Shown here piece after piece: positions 18,971-27,882 of a DNA stretch of 64,000 nt. Below the pieces are notes generated by a model. It saw only the letters and a program-made list of their open reading frames with translations, was not told where the DNA came from and ran no database searches. A program made the position numbers and the translations under genes. The first letter of the stretch is position 1, and each line of letters opens with the position of its first letter. This DNA is from Rheinheimera sp. D18 (GTDB taxonomy: Bacteria; Pseudomonadota; Gammaproteobacteria; Enterobacterales; Alteromonadaceae), in the NCBI RefSeq assembly GCF_004345025.1, contig NZ_CP037745.1:3224001-3288000 (forward strand), read 5' to 3'.

Positions 18971-19762
18971 CTAGAACTGGCCAGTTACGCCAACATTGTA
19001 GCTTTTAAGCTCAGAGTTGTCGGCATTGCCACTGTACGCAACTTGTAAAGCCCAGTTTGGGTTAAAGTAATGCTTGGCGTTTAAACTATAAAAATCAGCT
19101 TTATCGTAAGAAAAACCTACTGAAGTCATGCTAGAGAAGTAATAATCTGCCATTACACCCCAAGATGTGCTGTGGATAGTGCGATTAATAGATACACCAG
19201 CAGCAATATAGCGGCCGTCTGCTAAAGCAGCAAAGTATTTACTGCTTACGCCGTATTCATCAAATTCTTCGTCAGTTTGTGCAGTAAAGCCAATATAGTC
19301 GTTACCTTCTAACTGATGATTATAACGAGCAGAAAACAAGTAACTTGCGCTAACGTCTTGTTCTTTATCCATATCAACTTTAACTAAAAAATCATCTGAA
19401 ATTAAATAGCCAACGCCAATTGCCATACCATTAGAATCATCGAAGCGTGCAAAACCAGCAGAAACGACAAACTTATTATCGATGAAATACTCACCGCCAA
19501 CAGATAGTGCATTTTCACCTGAAGCGCGACCAACAGAGGCATTCACGTTAGTTACTTTATTGATATATTCAAACTGATCTAACGGACCTAAAGTTTGTTT
19601 TTTATCAAAAAAATACTGACCTTCTAATCTCCAGATATTTTGACTATTGCCAGCAAAGCGCACGTGGTCAACGTTCAGACCAGTGAAAACCTGGTACTCT
19701 TCAGCAGACACCGCTGCGGCTGCAGTAATTGCAATTACTGGTAATATGTATTTTAGCGCCAT
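18971..19762 (-). CDS. Outer-membrane beta-barrel (porin-like) protein
   Basis: The 263-residue product begins with a signal peptide (MALKYILPVIAITAAAAVSA, cleavage expected near residue 20). The rest consists of alternating beta strands ending in VGVTGQF, with the C-terminal phenylalanine used for outer-membrane insertion. Repeated aromatic-girdle strands of 9-11 residues suggest a small barrel of about 12 strands. It resembles the putative porins annotated in Shewanella and Rheinheimera relatives, but no substrate can be deduced. It has its own terminator and stands alone. The start at 19762 follows a TTAGAGAAATTTAATA segment. Confidence 0.8.
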   Translation of the reverse strand: MALKYILPVIAITAAAAVSAEEYQVFTGLNVDHVRFAGNSQNIWRLEGQYFFDKKQTLGPLDQFEYINKVTNVNASVGRASGENALSVGGEYFIDNKFVVSAGFARFDDSNGMAIGVGYLISDDFLVKVDMDKEQDVSASYLFSARYNHQLEGNDYIGFTAQTDEEFDEYGVSSKYFAALADGRYIAAGVSINRTIHSTSWGVMADYYFSSMTSVGFSYDKADFYSLNAKHYFNPNWALQVAYSGNADNSELKSYNVGVTGQF

Positions 19763-19920
19763 TATTAAATTTCTCTAAGTTGGTGAAGACGGCGCGCATC
19801 ATACAGATCACACATTCAGAATGTAAATTAAAAGCATGCAAAAAATAAATAATTGCATCCAAAGTTAAATTAATGGCACATCTGTTAACGCAAGTTAAGT
19901 TGTGAAGCTGTCGATAAAAA

Positions 19921-19957
19921 TAAAGCAGGGTAGCAAAAACTTTGCTACCCTGCTTTA
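19921..19957 (-). terminator. Strong hairpin terminator downstream of the dsbA-like gene
   Basis: A perfect 17-base stem (19921-19937 with 19941-19957, loop AAC) is followed on the minus strand by a T-rich run (complement of 19915-19920). It ends the leftward ccoG-srkA-dsbA-dsbA-like operon. The stem is unusually long and could also act as a barrier to transcription from the other side. Confidence 0.85.
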
Positions 19958-20017
19958 TTCTGACTGCGCTTAGTACAGCAAAGTACTTAGCGCACTTTAG
20001 GTTGTACGCAGTAATTA

Positions 20018-20662
20018 TTAACTAGCGGTGTTTTCTTTTTCTAGCAAGAAGTTAATTAATTCTAGTAATTCAGTTTCTAAATTATTGCGGTTTAATGCCG
20101 CCTGATTAATCTTGTATTTACCGCTAACAATTAGCATGGGTACACCATTTAACACCCGGCTTTCTGACAGTTCTTCTTGTTCTTTTTTCATCTGGCTAGC
20201 CGCACCGCGCACGGAGAAGCTTTTCATCGCTTTGTCATAGGTTTCAGCGTCGATATCATTCAATAATATTAAGCTTCGGATCTCGCCCTCATTACTAAAT
20301 GGCGCACGATTACGATGAATTTGATTAAAGAATGCACTAGCAATAGCGTCACCCTTACCTAAGCCTTTCGCCACTATATATGCGCGTGTCATCGCATTTT
20401 GTAGTTCAGGTGAGGCTGCGCGAATAAAGTCGACATGAGATTTTTTAAACTCAACACCCTCGGGTAGTTTTTTCGCTACGCTTTGTGCTACCGGTTCAAA
20501 TGCATTACAACCACCACAATAAAATGAAAAATACTCTTTTACTTCAGCCTTAGGCGAAGCTTTAGCTGCAATAACTTCATAGTGCTTACCTTCAACAAAG
20601 GTTGCCGCATTGATACTGGTTAGTGGCAATAATAATGCTAACGCGATAAATATACTTTTCAT
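20018..20662 (-). CDS. DsbA-family thiol:disulfide protein with CGGC active site
   Basis: The 214-residue protein has a signal peptide (MKSIFIALALLLPLTSINA) and a DsbA-like thioredoxin fold with an inserted helical domain. The active-site motif is C-G-G-C in FYCGGCNAF near residue 50, instead of the CPHC normal for DsbA. The cis-proline is present in VLNGVPMLIV near residue 168. It lies 20 bases downstream of a second dsbA with a normal CPHC site, and the two proteins share most of their layout, so this is a diverged tandem duplicate. The dipeptide between the cysteines sets redox potential, so a different role is likely (weaker oxidase, isomerase or a dedicated substrate). That function is inference. 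Confidence 0.88.
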   Translation of the reverse strand: MKSIFIALALLLPLTSINAATFVEGKHYEVIAAKASPKAEVKEYFSFYCGGCNAFEPVAQSVAKKLPEGVEFKKSHVDFIRAASPELQNAMTRAYIVAKGLGKGDAIASAFFNQIHRNRAPFSNEGEIRSLILLNDIDAETYDKAMKSFSVRGAASQMKKEQEELSESRVLNGVPMLIVSGKYKINQAALNRNNLETELLELINFLLEKENTAS

Positions 20663-20682
20663 CTGTTGTTATACCCTTATGG

Positions 20683-21315
20683 CTATTTTTCTAATAGAAA
20701 TGCAATTAAGTCTTGTAACTCTTGTTCAAGATTATGCGCGTCCAACTCACCAAGGTTAATTCTATATTTACCGTTAACCAGTAACATAGGCACCCCAGTT
20801 AGTACTCGGCGCGCAGCGAGGTCATTTTGCTCGTTTTTCATTTGCTTAACCGCCGCCGTAACCTGCGCGCTTTGCAGCGCTTGGTCGTAGACTTTAGCGT
20901 CTAAGTCGTTAATCAACATCAGCTGACGAATGTCAGCCGCATCATTAAACACCGCATGGTTTCGATGAATATGATTAAAAATAGCCATAGCTATTTTATC
21001 GCCTTGCTGCTGCGAATTAGCAACCACATAGGCTCTTGTTAATAACTCTTGGATTTCTGGCGGTGCAGAGCGCATAAAATCGACATGCATTTTTTTAAAC
21101 GCCGTACCTTCTGGCAGTTTGTGCTCTACATTTTGCATAAATGGTTCAAATTGATAGCAATGCGGGCAGTAAAACGAGAAAAACTCTTTAACTTCAGGTG
21201 TTGTAGTTTGAGTATCGGCAACCACGTCGTATTGCTTGCCTTCGACAAACCTTGGCTCAGCGCAAGCGGTAAGCGAAGTTAGTAAAGCGAGTATTAAAAT
21301 AAATTTATTTTTCAT
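20683..21315 (-). CDS. dsbA: Periplasmic thiol:disulfide interchange protein DsbA
   Basis: The ATG at 21315 is chosen because the translated N-terminus then begins MKNKFILILALLTSLTAC, a secretion signal; the longer frame to 21360 adds no sensible signal. The mature protein has the DsbA fold with CPHC in FYCPHCYQF near residue 50, the cis-proline in VLTGVPMLLV near 165 and an inserted helical domain. DsbA introduces disulfide bonds into exported proteins and is reoxidised by DsbB. The stretch SLTAC-A also reads as a lipobox, so this copy could be a lipoprotein, although A-C-A fits signal peptidase I too. It follows srkA, as dsbA does in E. coli. Confidence 0.93.
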   Translation of the reverse strand: MKNKFILILALLTSLTACAEPRFVEGKQYDVVADTQTTTPEVKEFFSFYCPHCYQFEPFMQNVEHKLPEGTAFKKMHVDFMRSAPPEIQELLTRAYVVANSQQQGDKIAMAIFNHIHRNHAVFNDAADIRQLMLINDLDAKVYDQALQSAQVTAAVKQMKNEQNDLAARRVLTGVPMLLVNGKYRINLGELDAHNLEQELQDLIAFLLEK

Positions 21316-21364
21316 TATGCGCGTTGTCCTCAGCATGAGCTTGCTAGCGCAGCTTAACAAAAAC

Positions 21365-22360
21365 TCAGTAATCTGGCACTAAAGAAAGAGGGGCTTGTTG
21401 GAGAAAAAACAATTGTTCTTTTAACACCAAGCATTGTTGTTCCCAGTATTTGTCTGTTGCAAACCACGGAAAGTTCATTGGAAAAGCGGGGTCTTGCCAA
21501 CGGCGCGCTAACCATGCCATGTAATGCACCATCCGCATAGCTCTTAATGGCTCAATGAGCCTTAACTCTGCAGGATCAAATTCGTAGTATTGTTCATATT
21601 CTTCTAGCATTAGCTCTAGCGTGTCGCGTTGTTGTTGGCGGTCGCCTGATAGCATCATCCATAAATCTTGTATTGCCGGGCCACTGCGACAATCATCTAA
21701 GTCAACAAAAAACGGCCCTTGGTCGACATAAAATAAATTACCGGCGTGGCAATCGCCATGCAAACGGATCATACGTTTTGGTTGGTATTGCGCAATACAA
21801 AGCGCAATAACTTGTTCTAGCACCACATCAAAAGCTGGACGTATATAACTAGGAATATAAGGTAAGGCGTTAAGTACTTGCTGGCTTTGTAATAGCTGGC
21901 TTTCAATAGTAAAGGCTGGCCGATGTATAAATTTTTTCGCATTGCCCACCAAATGCAGCCGGCCTAAAAAGCGTCCTAACATGGCCAGCTGCTCGTCGTT
22001 ATCCACTTCAAGCGTACGGCCACCACGGCTGGGGAACAAGGCAAAATAGTACCCCATATACTGCTGCAACGACTGGCCATTAATGACAAACGGTGCAACG
22101 ACAGGTATATCGGCGGCAGCTAACTCAAAGGCAAAGCTATGTTCTTCTAATAACTGTTGTTCGGTCCAACGTTGTGGTCGATAAAACTTAACGACATATT
22201 TCTCGGGCCGCAGCCCATCCGCGACATAGGCACTAAACTGATAAACTCGGTTTTCGTAACTATTTAGCGCCAACAAGCCAGAGCTAACATCTAAACCACA
22301 ATGAGTAAGCGCATCAAGGATCAGATCTGGCTGTAGGGTACTAAAATCAAATACGCTCAT
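21365..22360 (-). CDS. srkA: Stress response kinase A
   Basis: The 331-residue product matches SrkA (YihE/RdoA), an aminoglycoside-phosphotransferase-fold protein kinase. The catalytic loop is seen in LHGDCHAGNLFY (near residue 200) and the metal-binding aspartate in FFVDLDDCRSGP (near 217). The kinase counteracts stress-induced programmed death and affects Cpx-related envelope stress in enterobacteria. The srkA-dsbA order is conserved with E. coli, which supports the orthology. The start overlaps the ccoG stop as ATGA, so it is translationally coupled. Confidence 0.93.
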   Translation of the reverse strand: MSVFDFSTLQPDLILDALTHCGLDVSSGLLALNSYENRVYQFSAYVADGLRPEKYVVKFYRPQRWTEQQLLEEHSFAFELAAADIPVVAPFVINGQSLQQYMGYYFALFPSRGGRTLEVDNDEQLAMLGRFLGRLHLVGNAKKFIHRPAFTIESQLLQSQQVLNALPYIPSYIRPAFDVVLEQVIALCIAQYQPKRMIRLHGDCHAGNLFYVDQGPFFVDLDDCRSGPAIQDLWMMLSGDRQQQRDTLELMLEEYEQYYEFDPAELRLIEPLRAMRMVHYMAWLARRWQDPAFPMNFPWFATDKYWEQQCLVLKEQLFFLQQAPLSLVPDY

Positions 22361-23799
22361 CGACTGCCTAGAAAAAACTTAGTCGATTGCTGTAGCTGCA
22401 CATCAGCTTCGCCTTGCTGTTGTACGGTAAAAGTAACAGGAATAGTATTTAGCTCAGTACTGTAGGGATCTAGCGCCAAGCTAATAGTGACACTGCGCGT
22501 TTCACCACCTTGTAAGCTAACTTGTTGCATACCAATCCACTGGAAACTCATTTCGGCAGCAACGCTAACATCAAACACCGTTGCTCGCTGCGATTTGTTA
22601 GAAATACTTAAGGTGTAGGTATTTTCAACTAAACCTGTGTCGGTTAAACGGAACAATGAGCCTCGGTCACGAATAATATTCATTTCCAGCGGCACCCGGG
22701 TGTATAAAGTCCAAATAAAGGCTGACGTCACCGCAACCAGCACCAGAATATATCCCAGCAGTTTGGGCCTTAATATGCGCGTCGGCTTGCCATTTAAGCT
22801 GTGCTCAGTGGTGTAGCGAATAAGGCCTGTCGGGTAACCCATTTTATTCATGGTGTCGTCGCAAGCATCAACACAGGCACCGCAATTAATACATTCGTAC
22901 TGCAAGCCGTTACGAATATCAATACCGGTGGGGCAAACATGCACACAAAGATTACAATCAATACAATCGCCTAAGCCTTTGGCTTTGTAGTCTTTATCTT
23001 TACGGCTACGCGCGCCTCGATTTTCACCGCGTTTTTCATCATAGGTTACCGTAAAAGTATCTTTATCGAACATTGCTGATTGAAAACGAGCGTAAGGGCA
23101 AATATGCGTACACATAATTTCACGCATCCAGCCGGCATTACCGTAGGTACATAGCGCAAAAAACCATACTGAAACAACCGCCCAAAACCCGGCGTCAAAG
23201 GTGAAAAACTCAATAAATAACGTATCGACTGGCGTAAAGTAGCCAACAAAGATAAGTGCAGTAAGCAGCGAAAACGCTAGCCAACAAAAGTGAGTAGCTG
23301 CTTTTTTAAAAAATTTACTTGCCGTCCAAGGATCGGCGTCTAGCTTCATTCGCTGATTACGTGTGCCCTGTATTTTTTCTTCGAACCAAATAAAAATAAA
23401 GGTCCATACCGTTTGCGGACATAAATAACCGCACCACACGCGACCATAAAATGCGGTGATAAAAAATAGCCCATAAGCGGCGATGATAAAAATCCACGCT
23501 AGAATGGTAAAGTCTTGCGGCCATAAGGTTAAGGCAAAGATATTAAATTTCTGCTCTGTTATATCCAATAAAATGGCTTGATTACCGTCATATTTAAGCC
23601 ATGGCAACAGCATAAATAGCCCTAGAAACGCAAAGCCAATATAACGCCGAATAAGCTGGTGCAAACCTTTAACAGCTCGCACGTATATCCGATCTCTTGG
23701 TTTGTAATTTGACGATTTAGCTGCGTCAGGTATGTGTACTTCTACATGCACTGGGATATTTTTAATATCTATTTTTTGCTGATCCACCGATGACCCCAT
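22357..23799 (-). CDS. ccoG: Cytochrome c oxidase accessory protein CcoG (FixG/RdxA)
   Basis: The ATG at 23799 gives a 480-residue protein of normal CcoG length; the open frame continues upstream to 23928 but that part has no family character. Membrane helices near residues 43-62, 90-112, 165-185, 200-220 and 345-365 carry CGYLCPQTVW and CTHICPYARFQ motifs. Two ferredoxin-type 4Fe-4S motifs follow (CIDCNLCVHVCPTGID and CINCGACVDACD near 265-300), and the protein ends in an Ig-like periplasmic domain. CcoG is the cupric reductase that supplies Cu(I) for the cbb3 oxidase. The ccoNOPQ genes are not in this window. It heads the leftward ccoG-srkA-dsbA-dsbA-like group. Confidence 0.94.
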   Translation of the reverse strand: MGSSVDQQKIDIKNIPVHVEVHIPDAAKSSNYKPRDRIYVRAVKGLHQLIRRYIGFAFLGLFMLLPWLKYDGNQAILLDITEQKFNIFALTLWPQDFTILAWIFIIAAYGLFFITAFYGRVWCGYLCPQTVWTFIFIWFEEKIQGTRNQRMKLDADPWTASKFFKKAATHFCWLAFSLLTALIFVGYFTPVDTLFIEFFTFDAGFWAVVSVWFFALCTYGNAGWMREIMCTHICPYARFQSAMFDKDTFTVTYDEKRGENRGARSRKDKDYKAKGLGDCIDCNLCVHVCPTGIDIRNGLQYECINCGACVDACDDTMNKMGYPTGLIRYTTEHSLNGKPTRILRPKLLGYILVLVAVTSAFIWTLYTRVPLEMNIIRDRGSLFRLTDTGLVENTYTLSISNKSQRATVFDVSVAAEMSFQWIGMQQVSLQGGETRSVTISLALDPYSTELNTIPVTFTVQQQGEADVQLQQSTKFFLGSR

Positions 23800-24052
23800 T
23801 ACTGCCGGTTGCAAGATTTGCAGAGTATAACAGCTTACGTGCTGATTTTGTTGACCTACAACAAGGCAAAATTTATGTGTAAAATAATTCTGACACCAAT
23901 TAGATGGTTTTTGCAGCAAAATTGGCAACCGCGTTAATTTCCAGAGTAAGCTGTGTAAACAACACTGAAAACGAACAGATATCTTTTTGCTACGATGCAG
24001 TCTGCGCTACTATTCGATACAATGGCCACAAAGTAGCTTGAGGTATAAAGTA

Positions 24053-24415
24053 ATGAAAAAGTTTTTTTTGCTAGTGGTAATTGTGTTGTTACTCATTACA
24101 TTTTCAGACACTGATATGCTAAGGCCATATCGAGATCAGTTGTACGAGCTGATTCAGGATAATGTGCCCTCTGTCGGTGACAACAAAGATGCGGCATTAC
24201 GCAAAATACAGAAACAACTATTAACCTTGTCAGAACAATGGGGCGAGGAGCAGCGAGCTGTTCTGGAAAAAGCCAGTAGCAGCATCGAAAATATAAAAAA
24301 GTTTCATCGTAACTACTGCATAAATAACGACTTTAATCCAATTTTGTTTGGTGACCCGCTAAAACAAAGTTGCGTAGTGATTGAAAACAATTATGACAAT
24401 TTACTTAAACCTTAA
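24053..24415 (+). CDS. Small membrane-anchored protein of unknown function
   Basis: The ATG at 24053 is chosen because a GAGG ribosome binding site precedes it and the product begins with a charged start and a hydrophobic helix (MKKFFLLVVIVLLLITF); upstream residues of the longer frame look random. The 120-residue product therefore has an N-terminal signal anchor or uncleaved signal and a soluble, mostly helical domain outside, with two cysteines near its end (CINND and SCVVIE) that could form a disulfide. I do not recognise the family. It is 14 bases ahead of the DUF3010 gene, so the two are probably cotranscribed. Confidence 0.7.
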   Translation: MKKFFLLVVIVLLLITFSDTDMLRPYRDQLYELIQDNVPSVGDNKDAALRKIQKQLLTLSEQWGEEQRAVLEKASSSIENIKKFHRNYCINNDFNPILFGDPLKQSCVVIENNYDNLLKP

Positions 24416-24429
24416 ACAGAGAGCTTTTT

Positions 24430-24852
24430 ATGCGCACATGCGGTATCGAAATTAAGGGCAGCGAAGCAATAATCTGTCTGATGACATTAAATAACGGTTT
24501 ATTTGAACTGCCCGACTGTAGGCAAAATCGCTTTGCCTTAAGCAAAGATCAAGATCAGCAGCAAATGCGGCATTTTCAGTTTACCTTTGCCAAATTTATT
24601 CAAGATTACCAAGTTACTCAGTTGGTTATTAAAGAGCGGCCGCAAAAAGGTAAGTTTGCTGGTGGTGCGGTAGGTTTTAAAATTGAAACCGCATTGCAAC
24701 TTATAGAAAACTGCAACTGCACTATTATTAGTGCCACCGAGTTAAAAGAAAAAATAAAGCGCTATCCAATACCTGTCGACTTTAAAGAAACCGGACTAAA
24801 AATATTTCAAGAAACGGCATTTTTAGCAGGCTACGCGTTTTTAGCTAAATAA
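24430..24852 (+). CDS. DUF3010 family protein
   Basis: The 140-residue protein has the DUF3010 hallmarks: an N-terminal CGIEIKGSEAIICL, LPDCR near residue 32, a central VIKERPQKGKFAGG near residue 64 and a C-terminal GYAFLAK. The fold is probably RNase H-like, because the spacing of the acidic and glycine positions resembles holiday-junction-resolvase-like families. No function is established. It is common and single-copy in Alteromonadales and Vibrionales. It follows the small membrane protein and ends at a strong terminator. Confidence 0.85.
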   Translation: MRTCGIEIKGSEAIICLMTLNNGLFELPDCRQNRFALSKDQDQQQMRHFQFTFAKFIQDYQVTQLVIKERPQKGKFAGGAVGFKIETALQLIENCNCTIISATELKEKIKRYPIPVDFKETGLKIFQETAFLAGYAFLAK

Positions 24853-24884
24853 GCGCGACTAAGTTCTGACATGTTACAGATTAT

Positions 24885-24912
24885 AAAAACGGCGCTTAAA
24901 GCGCCGTTTTTT
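24885..24912. terminator. Bidirectional terminator
   Basis: The stem AAAAACGGCGC / GCGCCGTTTTT with loop TTAAA carries a T-run on both strands. It lies between the rightward DUF3010 gene and the convergent cyclophilin gene and can stop both transcripts. Confidence 0.92.
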
Positions 24913-24916
24913 CTAT

Positions 24917-25663
24917 TTAGTACTTGCGTCGGCGCAGCGCTAATAAGCTTAGTGGTAACAGCAACCAACCAAAGCTACCGCCACTACTTTCTGGAGCAGG
25001 CCCTATGTTCGGCGCCAGTGTTAACCCCGCGGCCGTATTTGCTCTTGGGTCTACCACTACAACTGATTCAATAGTAACAAAGTTAGCGGTCGCTAACGGC
25101 TTGTTATTATCACGATCGGTATTGCTATAATCACGTAGCGGTAAATCACTAATACCATTAAAGTTATAGCGCGGAAGTTTAGCAATAGCATCAATAACTT
25201 CCATGCCGGCACCACTAATTTGGCCAAATACGGTAAAACCGCTATTTTGCCGATCTAAATTTTCCGCATTGTTCGCTAAGTTAATAAACCATTGATTTGT
25301 AGCACTATTAGGGTTGCCCCCTACTTTTGCCATCGCAATGGTAGCGCGCACATTCGACCACTTAGGTTCATTAACAATAGCAGCATTGGTAGTAGTGGCT
25401 TTTAATGGCAACTTTTCGTCAAATACAAAACCACCGCCTTGCACAATAAAACCCGGTACTGACCGATGAATAACGGTACCGTTATATCGACCTGAGCTAA
25501 CGTAGTTAAGAAAATTTTGCACTGTCGTCGGTGTGGTTTCGTCATATAAGTTAACTTCAAACTTACCTAAGTTAGTCGTTACTTCTACTATCGTCGCTTG
25601 TGCTAGGCTACTACCTGCTATGGCTAAAGTAGCCAGCAGGGTTTTAAATACTTTGGTTGACAT
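24917..25663 (-). CDS. Exported peptidylprolyl isomerase with GlyGly-CTERM tail
   Basis: The ATG at 25663 is preceded by GGAGAA at proper spacing and yields a signal peptide (MSTKVFKTLLATLAIAGSSLAQA). The next 190 residues are a cyclophilin domain: VNLYDETTPTTVQNFLNYV near residue 35, FIVQGGGF near 70 and FGQISGAGMEVID near 145. The C-terminus SGGSFGWLLLPLSLLALRRRKY has the Gly-Gly, hydrophobic helix and arginine cluster of GlyGly-CTERM sorting signals, which are cleaved by rhombosortase so that the protein reaches the cell surface through type II secretion. The protein is thus probably a surface or secreted prolyl isomerase rather than a periplasmic one. It lies just downstream of topB on the same strand. 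Confidence 0.9.
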   Translation of the reverse strand: MSTKVFKTLLATLAIAGSSLAQATIVEVTTNLGKFEVNLYDETTPTTVQNFLNYVSSGRYNGTVIHRSVPGFIVQGGGFVFDEKLPLKATTTNAAIVNEPKWSNVRATIAMAKVGGNPNSATNQWFINLANNAENLDRQNSGFTVFGQISGAGMEVIDAIAKLPRYNFNGISDLPLRDYSNTDRDNNKPLATANFVTIESVVVVDPRANTAAGLTLAPNIGPAPESSGGSFGWLLLPLSLLALRRRKY

Positions 25664-25732
25664 AACATTGTTCTCCATAATTTGTCCTGCAGCATAAATC
25701 AGGCAATAAACCAAAAGCCAGTGCGATAACAA

Positions 25733-27715
25733 TTAATTACTTTTACGAACCGCTGTGGTTTTATACTTATAACGACCTTGCTTAGCCGATTTATTCGCAG
25801 TCGCAGATTTATTAGTACGCCAACGTGGCTTTTTAGCAGCCATAACAACACTTGGACAAATAGCCGCAGCACCATTAACCAGCTGGGTTAGCTGTAACAG
25901 CAATGGTTGCATAAATGCATGGTAGCTTTGTTCGCGCTGGCATATTGCATTTAATGCCGCTTCCCAACGCGCCGTCATATCGGGTAACACCGCCTCGGCT
26001 GGTAAAGCATTAATTAGTGCAATCCCGGTTGCCGTTGCCTGAATTTGCTTGCCAACCCGAATTAAATAGCCTCGTTTAAACAATAATTCGATAATACCGG
26101 CTCGAGTGGCCTCAGTGCCTAAACCGTCGGTATCACGTAAAATTTTGCGCACAGCTTCATCAGAAACATAGCGGCTAATACCTGTCATTGCGGCCAATAA
26201 AGTCGCATCCGTAAATGCTTGTGGTGGCGTAGTCTGCTTTTCTAACAGTTGGGTGTTAATGCAGCTTAATACCTGCCCCAGCTGCAACTTAGGTAAAGCT
26301 TGTCGCGACAGTATCTGCTCTGCGCTATCTGCCGGCCTTTTTTGTTCGCTATCATTGCGAAATAACTGCTTCCAACCGGCACTTAGCTCAACTCTGGTTT
26401 TAGCAACAAAGCAGCCGCCAGCAATGGTTAGTTCAACACGGCTATCGGTGTAACAAAAAGCAGGATAAAACTGGGCCAAGTATTGCCGAGCGATAAGTTG
26501 ATATAACCGCTGCTCGGTTGTACTTAGTCGGTTTAGTGGTTGTCGCTTCTCGGTAGGAATAATCGCGTGGTGCGCCGTTACTTTTGCATCATTCCACGCC
26601 TTGCTAACTAAGCGGGTGTTAGCCTGCGCTACTGCAGAAGCCAGTTCATGGTCATTGCTGGCTATTGCTTGGCATACCGCAGTCGCTTGTTTTAGCTGCT
26701 CATTAGGTAAATATCGGCTATCTGAACGCGGATAGGTAATAAGTTTATGTTTTTCATACAATTGCTGGCAACTATCAAGCACTTGCTGCGCGGTAATGCC
26801 ATAACGTTTGGCTGCATCAATTTGCAGTGCGGATAAACTATAGGGCAGTGGTGCTGATTGCTGGCCATCTTTGTGCTCTAACTTGCTCACTACCGCGGGC
26901 TGATTACTAATTTTTTGCTGTACCCTTTCTGCTAACGCCCTCAGCAAAACTCGCCCATCTTCATCTTGCCAGGGTACACAAGCCGCGCTAGGCTGCCACA
27001 GCGCACTAAACTGCTGCTTATCTTCAGTTTCTAACTCGGCTAGTACCTGATAAAACGGTTTAGAGACAAAGTCAGCTATTTCTTTATCACGCCGCACCAC
27101 TAAGCCTAATAGCGGTGTTTGCACGCGACCGACGGATAAAACCCCCTGATACCCAACCTTTTGCCCTTGTAGGGTATAAGCTCTGGTCATATTGAGGCCA
27201 TAAAGCCAATCGGCTCGGCTGCGGGCGAGCGCCGACGTAGACAGAGGTACAAATTCTTTATTTAGCTTTAGCTGCGTTAATGCGCGCTTTACCGCGGGCG
27301 GGTTAAGATCGCTAATTAGCAAACGCTGGGTGTTGGCCAGTTTTTCACCTGTAACACCGCAATAGGCAAGCACTTCATCAACTAATAACTGCCCCTCACG
27401 ATCAGGGTCTCCGGCATGTACAATGCTATCTGCTTGTTTTAACAGTTTTTTAATAACAGCCAACTGTTTCGCTGCCGACTTGCGTATCTTCAACTGCCAT
27501 TTGTCTGGAATTATAGGTAGTTGTGCTGCCTGCCAGCGCTTAAAATCAGGGTTGTAGTCTTCAGGCTCTGCTTGCTCTAATAAATGGCCTATGCACCAGC
27601 TTACAACATCACCATTGGCAAGGCGTATGTAGCCGTTTTCCTTATACTGAGGAGCAGGAAAAACAGCAGCTATCGCCCTACCTAAACTAGGCTTTTCAGC
27701 AATATAAAGTTTCAT
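25733..27715 (-). CDS. topB: DNA topoisomerase III
   Basis: The 660-residue product is a type IA topoisomerase. It begins MKLYIAEKPSLGRAIAAV with the Toprim lysine-glutamate motif, the Toprim acidic triad appears in HAGDPDREGQLLVDEV near residue 100, and the active-site tyrosine is in LITYPRSDSRYLP near residue 330. The length equals E. coli TopB (653). A basic C-terminal tail rich in Lys and Arg (about residues 630-660) should hold DNA. The enzyme decatenates replication intermediates and works with RecQ on recombination structures. No zinc-finger domain of TopA type is present. The gene appears to be single with its own promoter in 27716-27880. Confidence 0.97.
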   Translation of the reverse strand: MKLYIAEKPSLGRAIAAVFPAPQYKENGYIRLANGDVVSWCIGHLLEQAEPEDYNPDFKRWQAAQLPIIPDKWQLKIRKSAAKQLAVIKKLLKQADSIVHAGDPDREGQLLVDEVLAYCGVTGEKLANTQRLLISDLNPPAVKRALTQLKLNKEFVPLSTSALARSRADWLYGLNMTRAYTLQGQKVGYQGVLSVGRVQTPLLGLVVRRDKEIADFVSKPFYQVLAELETEDKQQFSALWQPSAACVPWQDEDGRVLLRALAERVQQKISNQPAVVSKLEHKDGQQSAPLPYSLSALQIDAAKRYGITAQQVLDSCQQLYEKHKLITYPRSDSRYLPNEQLKQATAVCQAIASNDHELASAVAQANTRLVSKAWNDAKVTAHHAIIPTEKRQPLNRLSTTEQRLYQLIARQYLAQFYPAFCYTDSRVELTIAGGCFVAKTRVELSAGWKQLFRNDSEQKRPADSAEQILSRQALPKLQLGQVLSCINTQLLEKQTTPPQAFTDATLLAAMTGISRYVSDEAVRKILRDTDGLGTEATRAGIIELLFKRGYLIRVGKQIQATATGIALINALPAEAVLPDMTARWEAALNAICQREQSYHAFMQPLLLQLTQLVNGAAAICPSVVMAAKKPRWRTNKSATANKSAKQGRYKYKTTAVRKSN

Positions 27716-27882
27716 CGCAACACCACACTGTTTTTATATACAGCAATCTAGCGGTTAGAAGCCAAATATGCAAAGAAAATGTAATTAAAATTTGGCTTTA
27801 ACGAAAAAGCGCTTAGAATGTTTATATATTTATTTATTGGTAATTGTTGGGCTTTGTTCCCAACTTGGTTGGATGTAGAGCA

